Source: Paenibacillus sp. MMS20-IR301
GTDB lineage: Bacteria; Bacillota; Bacilli; Paenibacillales; Paenibacillaceae
DNA: 64,000 bases
Direction of reading: 5' to 3'
Assembly: GCF_032302195.1 (NCBI RefSeq)
Contig: NZ_CP135275.1
Span: forward strand, 4,464,001 to 4,528,000
In this document: positions 7,411 through 16,467 of the stretch, piece after piece
Layout of the letters: each line of letters opens with the position of its first letter
Numbering within the stretch: position 1 is the stretch's first letter
Made by a program: the position numbers and the translations under genes
The notes under the pieces: generated by a model
What the model was told of the DNA's origin: nothing
Seen by the model: only the letters and a program-made list of their open reading frames with translations
The model's database searches: none

Positions 7411-9297
7411 CTAAAGAGCGGCCTTGACTGCCTTGATGTAGAAGAAACGGACGATTAAGAAGTACATTGCCTGAATCAACAGATATATGCCCAGTACTGT
7501 AACTGATTCCTTAAGCAAGGAATATTGAAACATGACCGAAAGTGTAATCATTGCAATCATTCCATGGGTCAAAGTGATAATAGTAGGTACGAGAAATACC
7601 AGAAAAATTTGCCTGGTCAACATGCCGGTTAGCTCTTTCCGGGTGATCCCTATCCGCGAAACAGATTTGAATTTTGCCTTGTCGGCATCCAAATCACAGA
7701 ATAAGCGGAAGTAAAGGAAACTGCCTGCTGATAGAAAGAGAACCACACCTACAAATAATCCAACGAAGAGAATTGATCCAATACTTTGCCTGGAATACAG
7801 TATTTCATAATCACGTGCGTAGAATTCAAATTCTGAACCGGTGCCCTCCAGTTCCTTTGACAACTGTTCACCGGCACCAGACAATTCCGGATATGGAGTC
7901 CCCGTATACCAAACATAGTAGTTGACTATTTTGATTGGCTTTGGCAACCGGGCATAATCTTCATCTGCCATAACAATATAATTGTGATGACTGCGTATTA
8001 CGGAGCTTGATATTTCCCGAGTTACTTTTACCGTGCTTCCTGTTACCGAAATTAAGTTGTTAGTCAAAAAAGAAGACTCTTGGCTTGAATTAAACTTCCT
8101 GGAGTGAACTACAATGGCGGAACCGGCTGAAATGTCGGTACCAGGTTCATCAAGGATACGCGCAAAATGGTTATACTGTGAGCTGCTCACAATTAAAGCG
8201 GCAGCTGCTCCACCGGGAACGGTATAATAGTGCAAAGCTTCACTTACTTCAGAAGTTTTGGTATGGGCTTGCGCAAGTTTATTATTTATTTGCAAGATAT
8301 GTTCCCGTTCTGCCGGGTTTCCCGGATAAGATAAGTAATACAATGAAAATGGATTCTCCGTTGATAAAGTATCATCGACCATATTCTGCAGACTGTAGAA
8401 TGAACCAATAGAACAGCAGGAAACCGTAGAGATCATAGCCACCAGAAAAAAGGTGCGGGTATTATCCTTCATCCGGTACGCGAGATCTGATATGAGCACC
8501 ATATTGCTTTTACGCCAGAGTATTGCCTCGTTCCGTCTTAAGAAGTGAATAAGGAACACACTGAACTGTGAAATCAACAAGTAAGTTCCAAGCATAACCA
8601 TAATTATTGTGGGAACCATGGTCCGGGATAAGTTCTCCAGATTCGTATGCAGCGCAGAATAATAACCTGCTAATAGTCCCGCTGCTCCGAGCAGAGACAG
8701 CAGACCTGAGGCTTCTGGCTCTTTAGAGGTCAGATCTCCGGATTTCAGCAGATTAATCACGGTTCCGCCACGAACAACCTTAGTAATAAAGAACGAAATG
8801 CAAATGAACAATACCGAGAAACAGAGTATGGTAAGTGCAATCGCCTTAAACGGGAAATAAAAGGATAGCCGGATCTTGAATTCCAGGATATTTTCACCGA
8901 TCATCAAAATCGCTTTGGCAAAGATTAAGCCTAAAAATATTCCCCCGGTTATGGAGACGATACCAATCAGTACATTTTCCCAAAATACCAAAAACCGCAA
9001 TTGTTTTCCCGAAATGCCAAGGATCATTAACTGCCCGAATTCCTTCTTACGTGACTTTAGAAAAACATTCATGGAATAGAGAATATAGAAGATTGAAAAT
9101 ACATATATGATCCATTTAGATGTCGAAAGCGAGAAAGCTGCGGCAATGGTAAGGTCCAAATTCAAAATTACGGGATGATAAGAAAAAATGGAAAATGTGA
9201 AAAAAATCATTACTGTAAAAATGCTGCTAAGCACATACGCTAAATATAGCCTTTTACTGCGGGTAACATTACGGAACACGAATTGACGGAAATTCAC
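7411..9297 (-). CDS. bceB: BceB-type ABC transporter permease (antimicrobial peptide resistance)
   Basis: I place the start at the GTG at 9297-9295 (VNFRQFVFRNVTRSKR), which has GGGAGGG upstream. The ATG at 9381 would force a 113-nt overlap with the ATPase gene. The product is 628 aa with the FtsX/MacB-like layout of BceB: one N-terminal membrane segment, three segments near residues 55-200, two more near 200-260, a large extracytoplasmic region of about 200 residues in the second half, and C-terminal membrane segments. BceAB transporters free lipid II cycle intermediates from peptide antibiotics and also act as the sensor for BceS. The gene overlaps the ATPase gene by 29 nt. Confidence 0.9.
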   Translation of the reverse strand: MNFRQFVFRNVTRSKRLYLAYVLSSIFTVMIFFTFSIFSYHPVILNLDLTIAAAFSLSTSKWIIYVFSIFYILYSMNVFLKSRKKEFGQLMILGISGKQLRFLVFWENVLIGIVSITGGIFLGLIFAKAILMIGENILEFKIRLSFYFPFKAIALTILCFSVLFICISFFITKVVRGGTVINLLKSGDLTSKEPEASGLLSLLGAAGLLAGYYSALHTNLENLSRTMVPTIIMVMLGTYLLISQFSVFLIHFLRRNEAILWRKSNMVLISDLAYRMKDNTRTFFLVAMISTVSCCSIGSFYSLQNMVDDTLSTENPFSLYYLSYPGNPAEREHILQINNKLAQAHTKTSEVSEALHYYTVPGGAAAALIVSSSQYNHFARILDEPGTDISAGSAIVVHSRKFNSSQESSFLTNNLISVTGSTVKVTREISSSVIRSHHNYIVMADEDYARLPKPIKIVNYYVWYTGTPYPELSGAGEQLSKELEGTGSEFEFYARDYEILYSRQSIGSILFVGLFVGVVLFLSAGSFLYFRLFCDLDADKAKFKSVSRIGITRKELTGMLTRQIFLVFLVPTIITLTHGMIAMITLSVMFQYSLLKESVTVLGIYLLIQAMYFLIVRFFYIKAVKAAL

Positions 9298-10036
9298 TGT
9301 TGTACCCTCCCAACAATGCAAGGGTATCTGTAATTTTTTGAAAAAAGGATTGTCTCTGTTCACCACAATGAATCTCTGCATAAAACAGACCGTCTTTAAT
9401 AAAAATCACTCTGTTACAAAAGCTGGCGGAAAAGGCGTCATGGGTGACAAGCACCATTGTGGTCCCCTTACTCCGGTTAAGCTCTCTCAATAATTCCATC
9501 ACATTGCGGGCGGACTTAGAATCCAGATTTCCTGTAGGCTCATCGGCCAGCAGGAGCTTGGGATCGTTAATCATCGCTCTGGCAATGGCAGTTCGTTGTG
9601 CTTGCCCGCCTGAAATTTCGTAAATACGTTTTTTCAGAATGCCTGTGAGTTCAAGCCGCTCTGCAATCTCCTCTTTCCTTCTTCTGATGTAATTTATTTC
9701 TTGTCCGTCCAGAGTTAAGGGAAGTACAATGTTCTCCTCAACAGTTAATGAATGCATAAGATTGAAATCCTGAAACACAAATCCCAGTTCTTTTCTGCGG
9801 AATACAGCCATCTCATCTTTGGTCAATTCAGTAAGAATCCTGCCGTTTATTACAATTTCGCCAGTGGTGGGTGTATCAATTGTAGCAATGATATTTAGAA
9901 GGGTTGTTTTTCCGCTGCCGGAAGGGCCCATAATACCAACAAACTCCCCCTTTTCAACAGACAGGCTAATATTGGATAAAGCCCGGTAAGCTATTTTCCC
10001 CTCATAGATCTTGCTAACCTGCTTAAGACTAAGCAT
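9269..10036 (-). CDS. bceA: BceA-type ABC transporter ATPase (peptide resistance)
   Basis: The 255 aa protein has Walker A GPSGSGKTT near residue 38, signature ISGGQAQR, Walker B LLLADEPTGNLD and the H-loop VTHDAF. The C-terminus (FYAEIHCGEQRQSFFQKI) is characteristic of BceA/YtsC-type ATPases rather than LolD/MacB. It works with the overlapping permease gene in resistance to lipid-II-targeting peptides. The ATG has GAAGGAGG upstream. A BceR-type operator lies about 93-110 nt upstream (10128-10145), so this gene probably has its own inducible promoter inside the operon. Confidence 0.93.
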   Translation of the reverse strand: MLSLKQVSKIYEGKIAYRALSNISLSVEKGEFVGIMGPSGSGKTTLLNIIATIDTPTTGEIVINGRILTELTKDEMAVFRRKELGFVFQDFNLMHSLTVEENIVLPLTLDGQEINYIRRRKEEIAERLELTGILKKRIYEISGGQAQRTAIARAMINDPKLLLADEPTGNLDSKSARNVMELLRELNRSKGTTMVLVTHDAFSASFCNRVIFIKDGLFYAEIHCGEQRQSFFQKITDTLALLGGYNSEFPSIRVP

Positions 10037-10078
10037 CTATTGATATCCTCCTTCAGCAAGCCCGCTTGCCTTGGTATT

Positions 10079-10145
10079 AGTATATCTCTTCTCCTAAAAA
10101 CTGAGCTATCGTTCTCTCTTTCAATTTCCTTACATCAGTGTAAGG
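10079..10145 (-). promoter_or_regulatory. BceR-type operator and candidate bceA promoter
   Basis: A palindrome CCTTACA-TCAG-TGTAAGG sits at 10128-10145. Its core TTACA-N4-TGTAA (10130-10143) matches the published consensus TNACA-N4-TGTAA for BceR-like regulators. A -10-like TATACT (minus strand, 10084-10079) lies about 55 nt downstream of the palindrome centre, with no good -35 box, as expected for an activator-dependent promoter. The site overlaps the stop codon of the bceS-type kinase gene. It predicts induction of bceAB, and perhaps the downstream regulator gene, by a cell-envelope-active peptide. Confidence 0.75.
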
Positions 10146-11139
10146 TTTGGTACGATGTAAAAATAAGCCTGACGGTTGTCCCTTTCCCAACTGCAGACTC
10201 CAACTCCATCAGGTGCCCCAGATGATCTGCCGCCTCTTTGCTGAGATATAAGCCCATCCCCGTGGCCTCCCGGAGCTTCCTTCCGTTGTCTCCGGTAAAA
10301 AAGGGATCAAATACACGTTTTATATCTGTTACAGGGATGCCTATCCCGTTGTCCCGGACCTCAAGTACAGCCTGCTGCTCCCGGAGATAGGATGAAATAA
10401 TTAACTTCTCGTTAGTCTTCCCCTTCACCGCCGAATATTTGATGCCGTTATTAATAAGCTGAAGCAGAATGAAGAAGAGCCATTTCTCATCGGATTCCAC
10501 ACTCAACCCTGTAGTATGGTCGTGAAACTCGGGATAAATCTGATTGCGGATAAAAAGACGCTTGTTCTCATGGAGAACCTCCCTTACCACATTCGATAAG
10601 CGCACCGGCTTGATATGAAAGTCTTGTTCGAAGGAACGCAGCCGCGCCATATACAATATCGTTGTTAAACCGCCGCTCATGCGCTCTATCTCTTCACGGA
10701 TACTTGACAATTCAGGTTCGTCAATACTTTGAATAGTTAACTCAATAATGGATAGAGGGGTTTTCATATGATGCACCCACTGGTTCATGAAGGCCAGATG
10801 CTGCTCCTGCTGATGCTGTAAAGAATCCAGCTTATGCTGATATAGGCGGAATTGCATCTGCAGAAGCTGTTCAAGGGCTTCGGCAACGGGAGCATCACCA
10901 ATCTTCTGAAAAGAGGAATCCCAGGTATCAAGCGGCTTATTAAGAAATTCATAATATTTTTTGCGGCTATAATAATGATAGAGTAAGTAACATGCCAGCA
11001 GAAAGAGTCCGATAAATACGGAATATAGCGCAGGCCACAGGCTGCGGTAACCATCAAGCCAAAAGATCGCCAGAATCATTCCAAACTGCAGAAGCTGAAC
11101 AGCAATCAGTAAGGCGTGCTCACGGAAAAACAACTTCAT
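10135..11139 (-). CDS. bceS: BceS-type intramembrane-sensing histidine kinase
   Basis: I use the ATG at 11139 (MKLFFREHALL), preceded by GGAGGAAGT and overlapping the response regulator stop as ATGA; the product is 334 aa, the normal BceS length. Two membrane helices (about residues 10-60) are separated by only a few residues, so there is no extracellular sensor domain. The H-box (WVHHMKTPLS) and the N, G1 and G2 boxes of the ATPase (INNGIKYS, DNGIGIP, GMGLYLS) are present. Kinases of this class take their signal from the BceAB transporter, encoded immediately downstream. Confidence 0.92.
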   Translation of the reverse strand: MKLFFREHALLIAVQLLQFGMILAIFWLDGYRSLWPALYSVFIGLFLLACYLLYHYYSRKKYYEFLNKPLDTWDSSFQKIGDAPVAEALEQLLQMQFRLYQHKLDSLQHQQEQHLAFMNQWVHHMKTPLSIIELTIQSIDEPELSSIREEIERMSGGLTTILYMARLRSFEQDFHIKPVRLSNVVREVLHENKRLFIRNQIYPEFHDHTTGLSVESDEKWLFFILLQLINNGIKYSAVKGKTNEKLIISSYLREQQAVLEVRDNGIGIPVTDIKRVFDPFFTGDNGRKLREATGMGLYLSKEAADHLGHLMELESAVGKGTTVRLIFTSYQTLH

Positions 11140-11849
11140 ACTTCCTCCTGCTGGGCCCAAACAGATGTATTAAGCAAATAGCCCATTCCCCTTACCGTCA
11201 GAATTCCCTGATCAATGCCGATTTCGTGCAGTTTTTTTCTTAACCGGTTGATATTTACATTAAGGGTATTCTCATCTATGTATACCTGGTCATCCCACAA
11301 CTTCTCGAGCAGCATCTCTCTGCTGGATATACGGGGATAACGTTCAAGCAGGAGCTCCATTAAGTCGCATTCCTTTTTGGTCAGAATGGTCATTTGCTCT
11401 CCTAAATGCAATTCCAGCCGTTCCGGATATAGTACCAGCCCCTGAGATTCAACCACTCTCTCCTCATATCTAAAAGCATACTCCCCGTAAGCCCTGCGCA
11501 GATGGCTTTGTATCTTGGCCATCACAACCCCATAGTGAAAAGGCTTGACGATATAATCATCCCCGCCATTTTCAAGTGCCATGATCTGATCCATCTCACC
11601 GGACCGGGCCGAGATAAACAGAACAGGACAAGTTGAGATTTTACGGATTTGCCGGCACCAGTAATACCCATCGTAGCTTGGCAGATTAATATCAAGTAAC
11701 ACAAGAACCGGGCTGAAGGCTGTAAAATCCTCCATTACATGAAGCAAATCTTGAACTAAATGCACTTGATACCCATAACGCTCAATATACGTCTGTAGAA
11801 GCCCGGCAATTTTAGGATCATCTTCTACAAGCATAATTTTCTGCATCAT
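11136..11849 (-). CDS. bceR: BceR-type OmpR-family response regulator
   Basis: The start is taken at the ATG at 11849 (MMQKIMLVEDD), because GGAG lies 8 nt upstream of it and inside the longer reading frame that opens at 11873. The 237 aa protein has a receiver domain with acidic residues EDD, phosphoacceptor Asp in VLLDINLP and Lys in IVKPF, followed by a winged-helix DNA-binding domain (LTKKECDLMELLL..., VRGMGYLL). It should bind the TTACA-N4-TGTAA site at 10130-10143 and activate bceAB. It is the first gene of the minus-strand cluster, with a good promoter at 11908-11935. Confidence 0.92.
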   Translation of the reverse strand: MMQKIMLVEDDPKIAGLLQTYIERYGYQVHLVQDLLHVMEDFTAFSPVLVLLDINLPSYDGYYWCRQIRKISTCPVLFISARSGEMDQIMALENGGDDYIVKPFHYGVVMAKIQSHLRRAYGEYAFRYEERVVESQGLVLYPERLELHLGEQMTILTKKECDLMELLLERYPRISSREMLLEKLWDDQVYIDENTLNVNINRLRKKLHEIGIDQGILTVRGMGYLLNTSVWAQQEEV

Positions 11850-11907
11850 ACTTAAGTCTCCTTTTTTATTCATTCAACACCTTGGATAAAAAGACCTCAA
11901 AAGGATT

Positions 11908-11935
11908 ATTATACCACCATACCTATTTCTCTCAA
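11908..11935 (-). promoter_or_regulatory. Sigma-A-type promoter for bceR
   Basis: On the minus strand TTGAGA (11935-11930) and TATAAT (11913-11908) are separated by 16 nt, some 60 nt before the bceR start. The 11850-12176 gap also holds a direct repeat TATAGAT-N6-TATAGAT-like segment near 11945-11965 upstream of this promoter, of unknown meaning; nothing else gene-like was seen there. Confidence 0.75.
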
Positions 11936-12111
11936 AGATTTCTGTTATAGATTTGCTATAGATATAAGATCATCCAATATATGTATACACTTATTCCGGA
12001 AAAACGTTCTGCCCTGCTGCGGCGGACTCCGCCAACCGGGATGCCGGCAAGCCGATATTCATCCCCTTTTATTCCGCCGCCCCCTGCGCTGCTGCCTCCT
12101 ATTCCCGCCAT

Positions 12112-12140
12112 TTGACTCCCTTTCTCCTAAATGTTAGGGT
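12112..12140 (+). promoter_or_regulatory. Possible promoter of the STM4015-STM4011 cluster
   Basis: TTGACT at 12112-12117 and TAGGGT at 12135-12140 have the standard 17-nt spacing and lie about 37 nt before the first gene. The -10 box is poor (three of six consensus positions), so this is a candidate only. Confidence 0.35.
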
Positions 12141-12176
12141 GAATTGGAAGCTATTATTTTCCGGGAGGGAATGTTC

Positions 12177-13022
12177 ATGACGGTAGTGAAGCTCAGTATC
12201 GGTTACGATGAATTCGAAGAGGGCAAGCGGATTGTTGAGGAGATTGAACGCTTAAGCAGCAGCCCGGAGGCGGGTGAATTAACCAGCCTGACAATCGGCG
12301 ATTGGGGTCAAGCCTATGAGACCAGTTCAGAGGAGGTTGTCCAGGCGCTGGTGAAGCACAGTGCCAGCTTCCCTGCGCTGCGCAGCCTGTTCATCGGGGA
12401 AATGAGCTATGAGGAATGTGAAATTTCATGGATTAACCAGACCGATCTCTCACCGCTGCTCCCTGCTTATCCGGAGCTGCAATCATTGACGATACAAGGC
12501 GGGACGGATCTCCGGCTGAGCGGCCTGCAGCATGACAAGCTCGAAGAATTGATTATTATTACGGGCGGACTCAGCCGGAATGTGCTGGCAGACATCGCCG
12601 CCGCCGCGCTGCCGAATCTGCAGAAGCTGGAGCTGTATCTTGGGGTAGACGAATACGGCTTTGACGGCGGGCTGGAGGATTTGCTCCCGCTGATTGAACC
12701 GGGGAAATTTCCTAAGCTCACCTATCTGGGACTGAAAAACAGTGAAATTCAAGATGAAATCGCCGCTGCCTTAGCAGATGCCCCGATTCTGGACCAGCTG
12801 GAGACGCTCGATCTGTCGCTGGGCACTCTTAGCGACACCGGAGCCGAAGCGCTGCTCGCAAGCGGACGGATCCAGGGACTGAAGCTGCTCAACCTGAGCC
12901 GCCACTATATGTCTGATGAAATGATGCTGCGCCTCAAGAACAGCGGCCTGCCGGCCGATGTCAGCGACCAGCAGACAAGCGATGATGAAGACGACTGGCG
13001 TTATCCGTCCATTACCGAGTGA
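12177..13022 (+). CDS. STM4015 family protein (leucine-rich-repeat-like)
   Basis: The 281 aa product starts at the ATG at 12177 (MTVVKLSIGYDEFEEG), which has GGGAGGG 7 nt upstream; the earlier in-frame ATGs are too close to that site. It contains irregular leucine-rich-repeat-like segments (LRSLFIGEM, LQSLTIQG, LQKLELYLG, LTYLGLKNS, LETLDLSLG, LKLLNLSR), roughly every 25-35 residues from residue 80 on, and ends in an acidic tail. It is the first gene of a five-gene unit named after Salmonella STM4011-STM4015. The protein has no known enzymatic role; an LRR fold suggests protein or peptide binding. It overlaps the next gene as GTGA. Confidence 0.88.
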   Translation: MTVVKLSIGYDEFEEGKRIVEEIERLSSSPEAGELTSLTIGDWGQAYETSSEEVVQALVKHSASFPALRSLFIGEMSYEECEISWINQTDLSPLLPAYPELQSLTIQGGTDLRLSGLQHDKLEELIIITGGLSRNVLADIAAAALPNLQKLELYLGVDEYGFDGGLEDLLPLIEPGKFPKLTYLGLKNSEIQDEIAAALADAPILDQLETLDLSLGTLSDTGAEALLASGRIQGLKLLNLSRHYMSDEMMLRLKNSGLPADVSDQQTSDDEDDWRYPSITE

Positions 13023-14251
13023 GGCCCGCTGCTGAGCCGCTGATCGTGTTCTGCAATCCCGGCGACAGGCGCGCGGACGGCATCCGGCAGGCGCGGAGCC
13101 GGCTCGGAATGCCGCCGGCGGTCCTGATCCCTTACGCCGGGCTGCTGCAGGGCCGGCCGCTGGCTGAGCTGCTGGAGCAGGCGGGACAGCAGCAGAATGA
13201 GCTACCGCCGCTGCTCCGGCTGGAATCGCCGGGCGGCAGCTTCGCGCTCGAGCGCGCCCTGATTGCGCTCGGTGCGCCGGATGCGCCGGACGGAGATGAT
13301 TCGCTGCATCCCTTCGGGCAGCAGCCGGACCTCCGTCCGTTAAGCTTCCGAACCGCCGGGGCGCTCAAGGAGCTGCCCGGCGTGCTGCATCACCCGTCCC
13401 AGTGGTTCCGCGGCTACTGCCGGCTGCTGGGACGGATTCAGCGGGAAGCGGAGCAGCTTCTGCCCGCCTCCCGCTGGACCAATCATCCCGGGGAGATCGC
13501 CGCGATGACCGATAAACGCCGGACACAGCAGATTCTGGCTGCGTCCGGCGTTCCGGTTCCACGGCCCCTGCGCAGCAGCAGCGGACAAGCGCCGGTGGAC
13601 TACGCTTCCCTCCGCGAGCTGATGGTCTCGCAGCGGATGCACCGCGTCTTCATCAAGCTGGCCTGCGGCTCTGCCGCCTCCGGCGTGATCGCCTATCAGC
13701 TTAACCCCGCAACGGGAGCTGAGATTGCAATAACTACCATCGGGGTCGAGAACTACATCACCCGTCCCCCGGTGTACTATAATTCCGGCAAGCTGCAGCG
13801 CTACACCGGTTCTGCCATACTCGCCGGCATCATCAACTGGCTCTACCGCCACGGCGCCTATGCCGAGCAGTGGATCCCGAAGCCCGGCGGAAGCGGAGAA
13901 TCCTTCGATATCCGCCAGCTGGTCGTGGCAGGCCGGGCCTGCCATGCCGTTGCCCGGGTGAGCACCACGCCGATCACCAATCTGCATCTGCGCAGCCGCC
14001 GGATGACCCCGGCCGGGGCCGGACTAACGGAGGAGCTGCAGGCACAGGTTCGGCTGACCGCCGAGCAGGCGCTGGCCGCTTTTCCGCGTTCATCCATCGC
14101 GGGAATTGATGTACTGGTGGGCAGCTCCGGCCGGACGTATACGGCGGATGTGAACCCTTTTGGCGACTTGTTATACGATGTGGAATACGAGGGCTGCAGC
14201 ACCTACGAATGGGAAATGAAGCAGCTGACCGGGAGGAATCTGTCCCTATGA
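13019..14251 (+). CDS. STM4014 family protein (ATP-grasp-like)
   Basis: This 410 aa protein starts at GTG 13019, overlapping the stop of the preceding gene. From about residue 160 it shows ATP-grasp-like features: MTDKRRTQQILAASGVPVPRP (start of an ATP-binding half), FIKLACGSAASGV (nucleotide-binding strand with Lys), FDIRQLVVAG, and near the C-terminus a metal-binding-like DVNPFGDLL. ATP-grasp enzymes join an acyl-phosphate to an amine or thiol; the substrate here is unknown. Very high GC and the overlap with the next gene (ATGA at 14248) are consistent with one transcription and translation unit. Confidence 0.85.
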   Translation: MRPAAEPLIVFCNPGDRRADGIRQARSRLGMPPAVLIPYAGLLQGRPLAELLEQAGQQQNELPPLLRLESPGGSFALERALIALGAPDAPDGDDSLHPFGQQPDLRPLSFRTAGALKELPGVLHHPSQWFRGYCRLLGRIQREAEQLLPASRWTNHPGEIAAMTDKRRTQQILAASGVPVPRPLRSSSGQAPVDYASLRELMVSQRMHRVFIKLACGSAASGVIAYQLNPATGAEIAITTIGVENYITRPPVYYNSGKLQRYTGSAILAGIINWLYRHGAYAEQWIPKPGGSGESFDIRQLVVAGRACHAVARVSTTPITNLHLRSRRMTPAGAGLTEELQAQVRLTAEQALAAFPRSSIAGIDVLVGSSGRTYTADVNPFGDLLYDVEYEGCSTYEWEMKQLTGRNLSL

Positions 14252-15033
14252 CTGATATGAATGCCGTTGTCGGCACCCATGATATCTTGATGATCACACT
14301 CGACACGCTGCGCTATGATGCCGCTGTGCTGGAGGAGGCGAATTGCCCCAATCTGTGCGGCAACGGCTCCTGGGAACTGCGGCACACGCCCGGCAGCTTT
14401 ACTTATGCGGCCCATCATGCCTTCTTCGGCGGATTCCTGCCCACGCCGGCCACGACGGACAAAGCCGGGCATATACGGCTGTTCCATTCCCGGAATACCG
14501 GCCTTGCAACGCATCCCCATACCTGGTTGTTTGATACGCCGGATATGGTGTCAGGGCTGGCGGCGGCGGGATATCAGACCGTATGTATCGGGGGCGTTAT
14601 TTTTTTCAGCAAAAAAGTGCCGCTGGCCCGTGTCCTCCCCGGCTACTTCCAGCACAGCTACTGGCGGATGACGTTCGGGGTGACGAATCCGCGCTCAACG
14701 GAGCATCAGGTAAATCATGCGCTGAAACTACTGGATAATACCGCACTGGATCAGCGTCTGTTCATGTTCATTAATGTCTCGGCGATTCACGGCCCGAGCC
14801 ATATCTTCCTGCCGGGGGCGAAGCGTGATTCCGTGGACAGCCAGCGTGCTGCCCTGCGCTATGCCGACGGTGAACTGGGGCGTCTGCTGGCTGCCTTCCG
14901 CGAGCGCGGCAATCCGGTCTTCTGCATGGTGTTCTCCGACCACGGTGAGGCATTCGGGGAAGACGGCTATCACGGCCACCGGCTGGCGCATGACACGGTA
15001 TGGAATGTCCCTTACCGCGAGTTCATCCTCTGA
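14248..15033 (+). CDS. STM4013/SEN3800 family hydrolase (sulfatase fold)
   Basis: The start is the ATG at 14248 that overlaps the previous stop; a GGGAGG site lies 11 nt before it. The 261 aa product has alkaline phosphatase/sulfatase superfamily marks: near the N-terminus DILMITLDTLRYD (metal-binding Asp, with Thr at a likely nucleophile position) and near the C-terminus FSDHGEAFGEDGYHGH (metal ligands Asp-His and His). It lacks the CxPxR formylglycine motif of true sulfatases, so a phosphodiesterase or phosphotransferase reaction is more likely. Its substrate is unknown; it is always discussed together with the two radical SAM proteins that follow. Confidence 0.85.
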   Translation: MTDMNAVVGTHDILMITLDTLRYDAAVLEEANCPNLCGNGSWELRHTPGSFTYAAHHAFFGGFLPTPATTDKAGHIRLFHSRNTGLATHPHTWLFDTPDMVSGLAAAGYQTVCIGGVIFFSKKVPLARVLPGYFQHSYWRMTFGVTNPRSTEHQVNHALKLLDNTALDQRLFMFINVSAIHGPSHIFLPGAKRDSVDSQRAALRYADGELGRLLAAFRERGNPVFCMVFSDHGEAFGEDGYHGHRLAHDTVWNVPYREFIL

Positions 15034-15075
15034 CAGCACACCTGCACCTATAATTATTTCTAGGAAGGAGAACGT

Positions 15076-16467
15076 ATGACGTCAATCCGAGAATCCATAG
15101 ACCATCACAAGAATACAGGCGGACAACCACCCTTCTCTCCAAGGGAGCTGCAGCAGTGGACAGAGCTGATTACAGCTAACCCGTACCGCAATTATCTCTA
15201 CTCCTACCCGCACAAAACCGCTTACCGCGGGTTCGCCTCCCCCCTTTCCCTTGAGGAGCTGTGGCGGGATGAGCCTGCGGAGAGCTTCTTCTTATATATG
15301 CACATTCCCTTCTGCGGGGCGCGCTGCGGCTTCTGCAACCTGTTCACCCTGCCCGATAAAAGAGCGGATGTCCACGCCGAGTACGTGGATGCGCTGGAGC
15401 GGCAGGCGCGGCAGTGGGCTGCTTTTACCGGACATAAGCCTTATGCGCGCTTCGCCATCGGCGGCGGAACGCCAAGCCTGCTCGCGCCTGCGCAGCTGAA
15501 CCGGCTGTTCGCCATTGCAGCGGATATTATGGGTGTTGACCTCAGCACCACGTCCATCTCTGTTGAAACCTCGCCCGAGACCCTGACCGGGGAGAAGCTG
15601 TCGATTCTAAAAGAGCATACCGTGGACCGGGTCAGCATGGGAATTCAAAGCTTCGTGGCTGCCGAATCGGCTGCCATCTACCGGCCGCAGGACCCGGATG
15701 TGGTGTACCGGGCGCTTGAGCTGCTGGGGAAATATGATTTCCCCATCCTCAATCTGGATCTGATCTACGGGCTTCCGGGGCAGACTGTGGACTCCTGGCT
15801 CTATTCGCTGAATCAGGCACTGCGCTATGCTCCGGAGGAGATTTTCATCTACCCGCTCTACACCCGTGAGCATACGATCGTGAAGCCGGGGGATCTGCTG
15901 CAGCAGCAGGATATCCGCCACGAATGCTATCAGGCTGCCTGCCTGCTGCTTGCAGAGCACGGTTACCGCCAGTACTCGATGCGCAGATTCGCCAAGGAGG
16001 AAGCAGGGACCAGCAAGGCAATTCTCGATTACAGCTGCCAGGAGGAGGGAATGGTCGGTCTCGGGTGCGGTGCCCGGTCCTATACCCGGCATGTGCATTA
16101 TGCTTCCCGCTACGGCGTCAGCCGCAAAGCTACGCAGAGCATCATAGCAGAATATGTGGGAGCAGAGCGGTATGATACGGCAGATTACGGAATCGTGCTG
16201 AGCCTGGCTGAACAGAAACGGCGGTTCATTCTAAAAGCGGTCCTGCACAGTGAAGGTCTTCCTCTTGCAGATTACAGCCGGCGGTTCGGCTCTTCGGTAT
16301 GGGGGGATCACCCCGAGCTGGCCCTGCTGGTGCAGAGCGGATTCGCCAGGGATGAAGAGGGCATCCTGCGGCTGACTCCTGAAGGACTCGGCTATTCCGA
16401 TTCCATCGGGGACTGGTTCATCTCCGGCGACATCCGGGAGCAGATGAAGGAGTTCGTCCTGCCATGA
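15076..16467 (+). CDS. STM4012 family radical SAM protein (HemN-like)
   Basis: The 463 aa protein carries the radical SAM cluster motif CGARCGFC (Cys80, Cys84, Cys87) after YMHIPF, and GGGTPS, both typical of the HemN/HemW branch (coproporphyrinogen oxidase-like), plus the HemN-type strand LDLIYGLPGQT. The family is distinct from true HemN and its reaction is unknown. Its ATG has GGAAGGAG upstream, 42 nt after the hydrolase gene, and its stop overlaps the next start as ATGA. Methyl transfer or heme-related chemistry are possibilities from the family but not shown by the sequence. Confidence 0.9.
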   Translation: MTSIRESIDHHKNTGGQPPFSPRELQQWTELITANPYRNYLYSYPHKTAYRGFASPLSLEELWRDEPAESFFLYMHIPFCGARCGFCNLFTLPDKRADVHAEYVDALERQARQWAAFTGHKPYARFAIGGGTPSLLAPAQLNRLFAIAADIMGVDLSTTSISVETSPETLTGEKLSILKEHTVDRVSMGIQSFVAAESAAIYRPQDPDVVYRALELLGKYDFPILNLDLIYGLPGQTVDSWLYSLNQALRYAPEEIFIYPLYTREHTIVKPGDLLQQQDIRHECYQAACLLLAEHGYRQYSMRRFAKEEAGTSKAILDYSCQEEGMVGLGCGARSYTRHVHYASRYGVSRKATQSIIAEYVGAERYDTADYGIVLSLAEQKRRFILKAVLHSEGLPLADYSRRFGSSVWGDHPELALLVQSGFARDEEGILRLTPEGLGYSDSIGDWFISGDIREQMKEFVLP

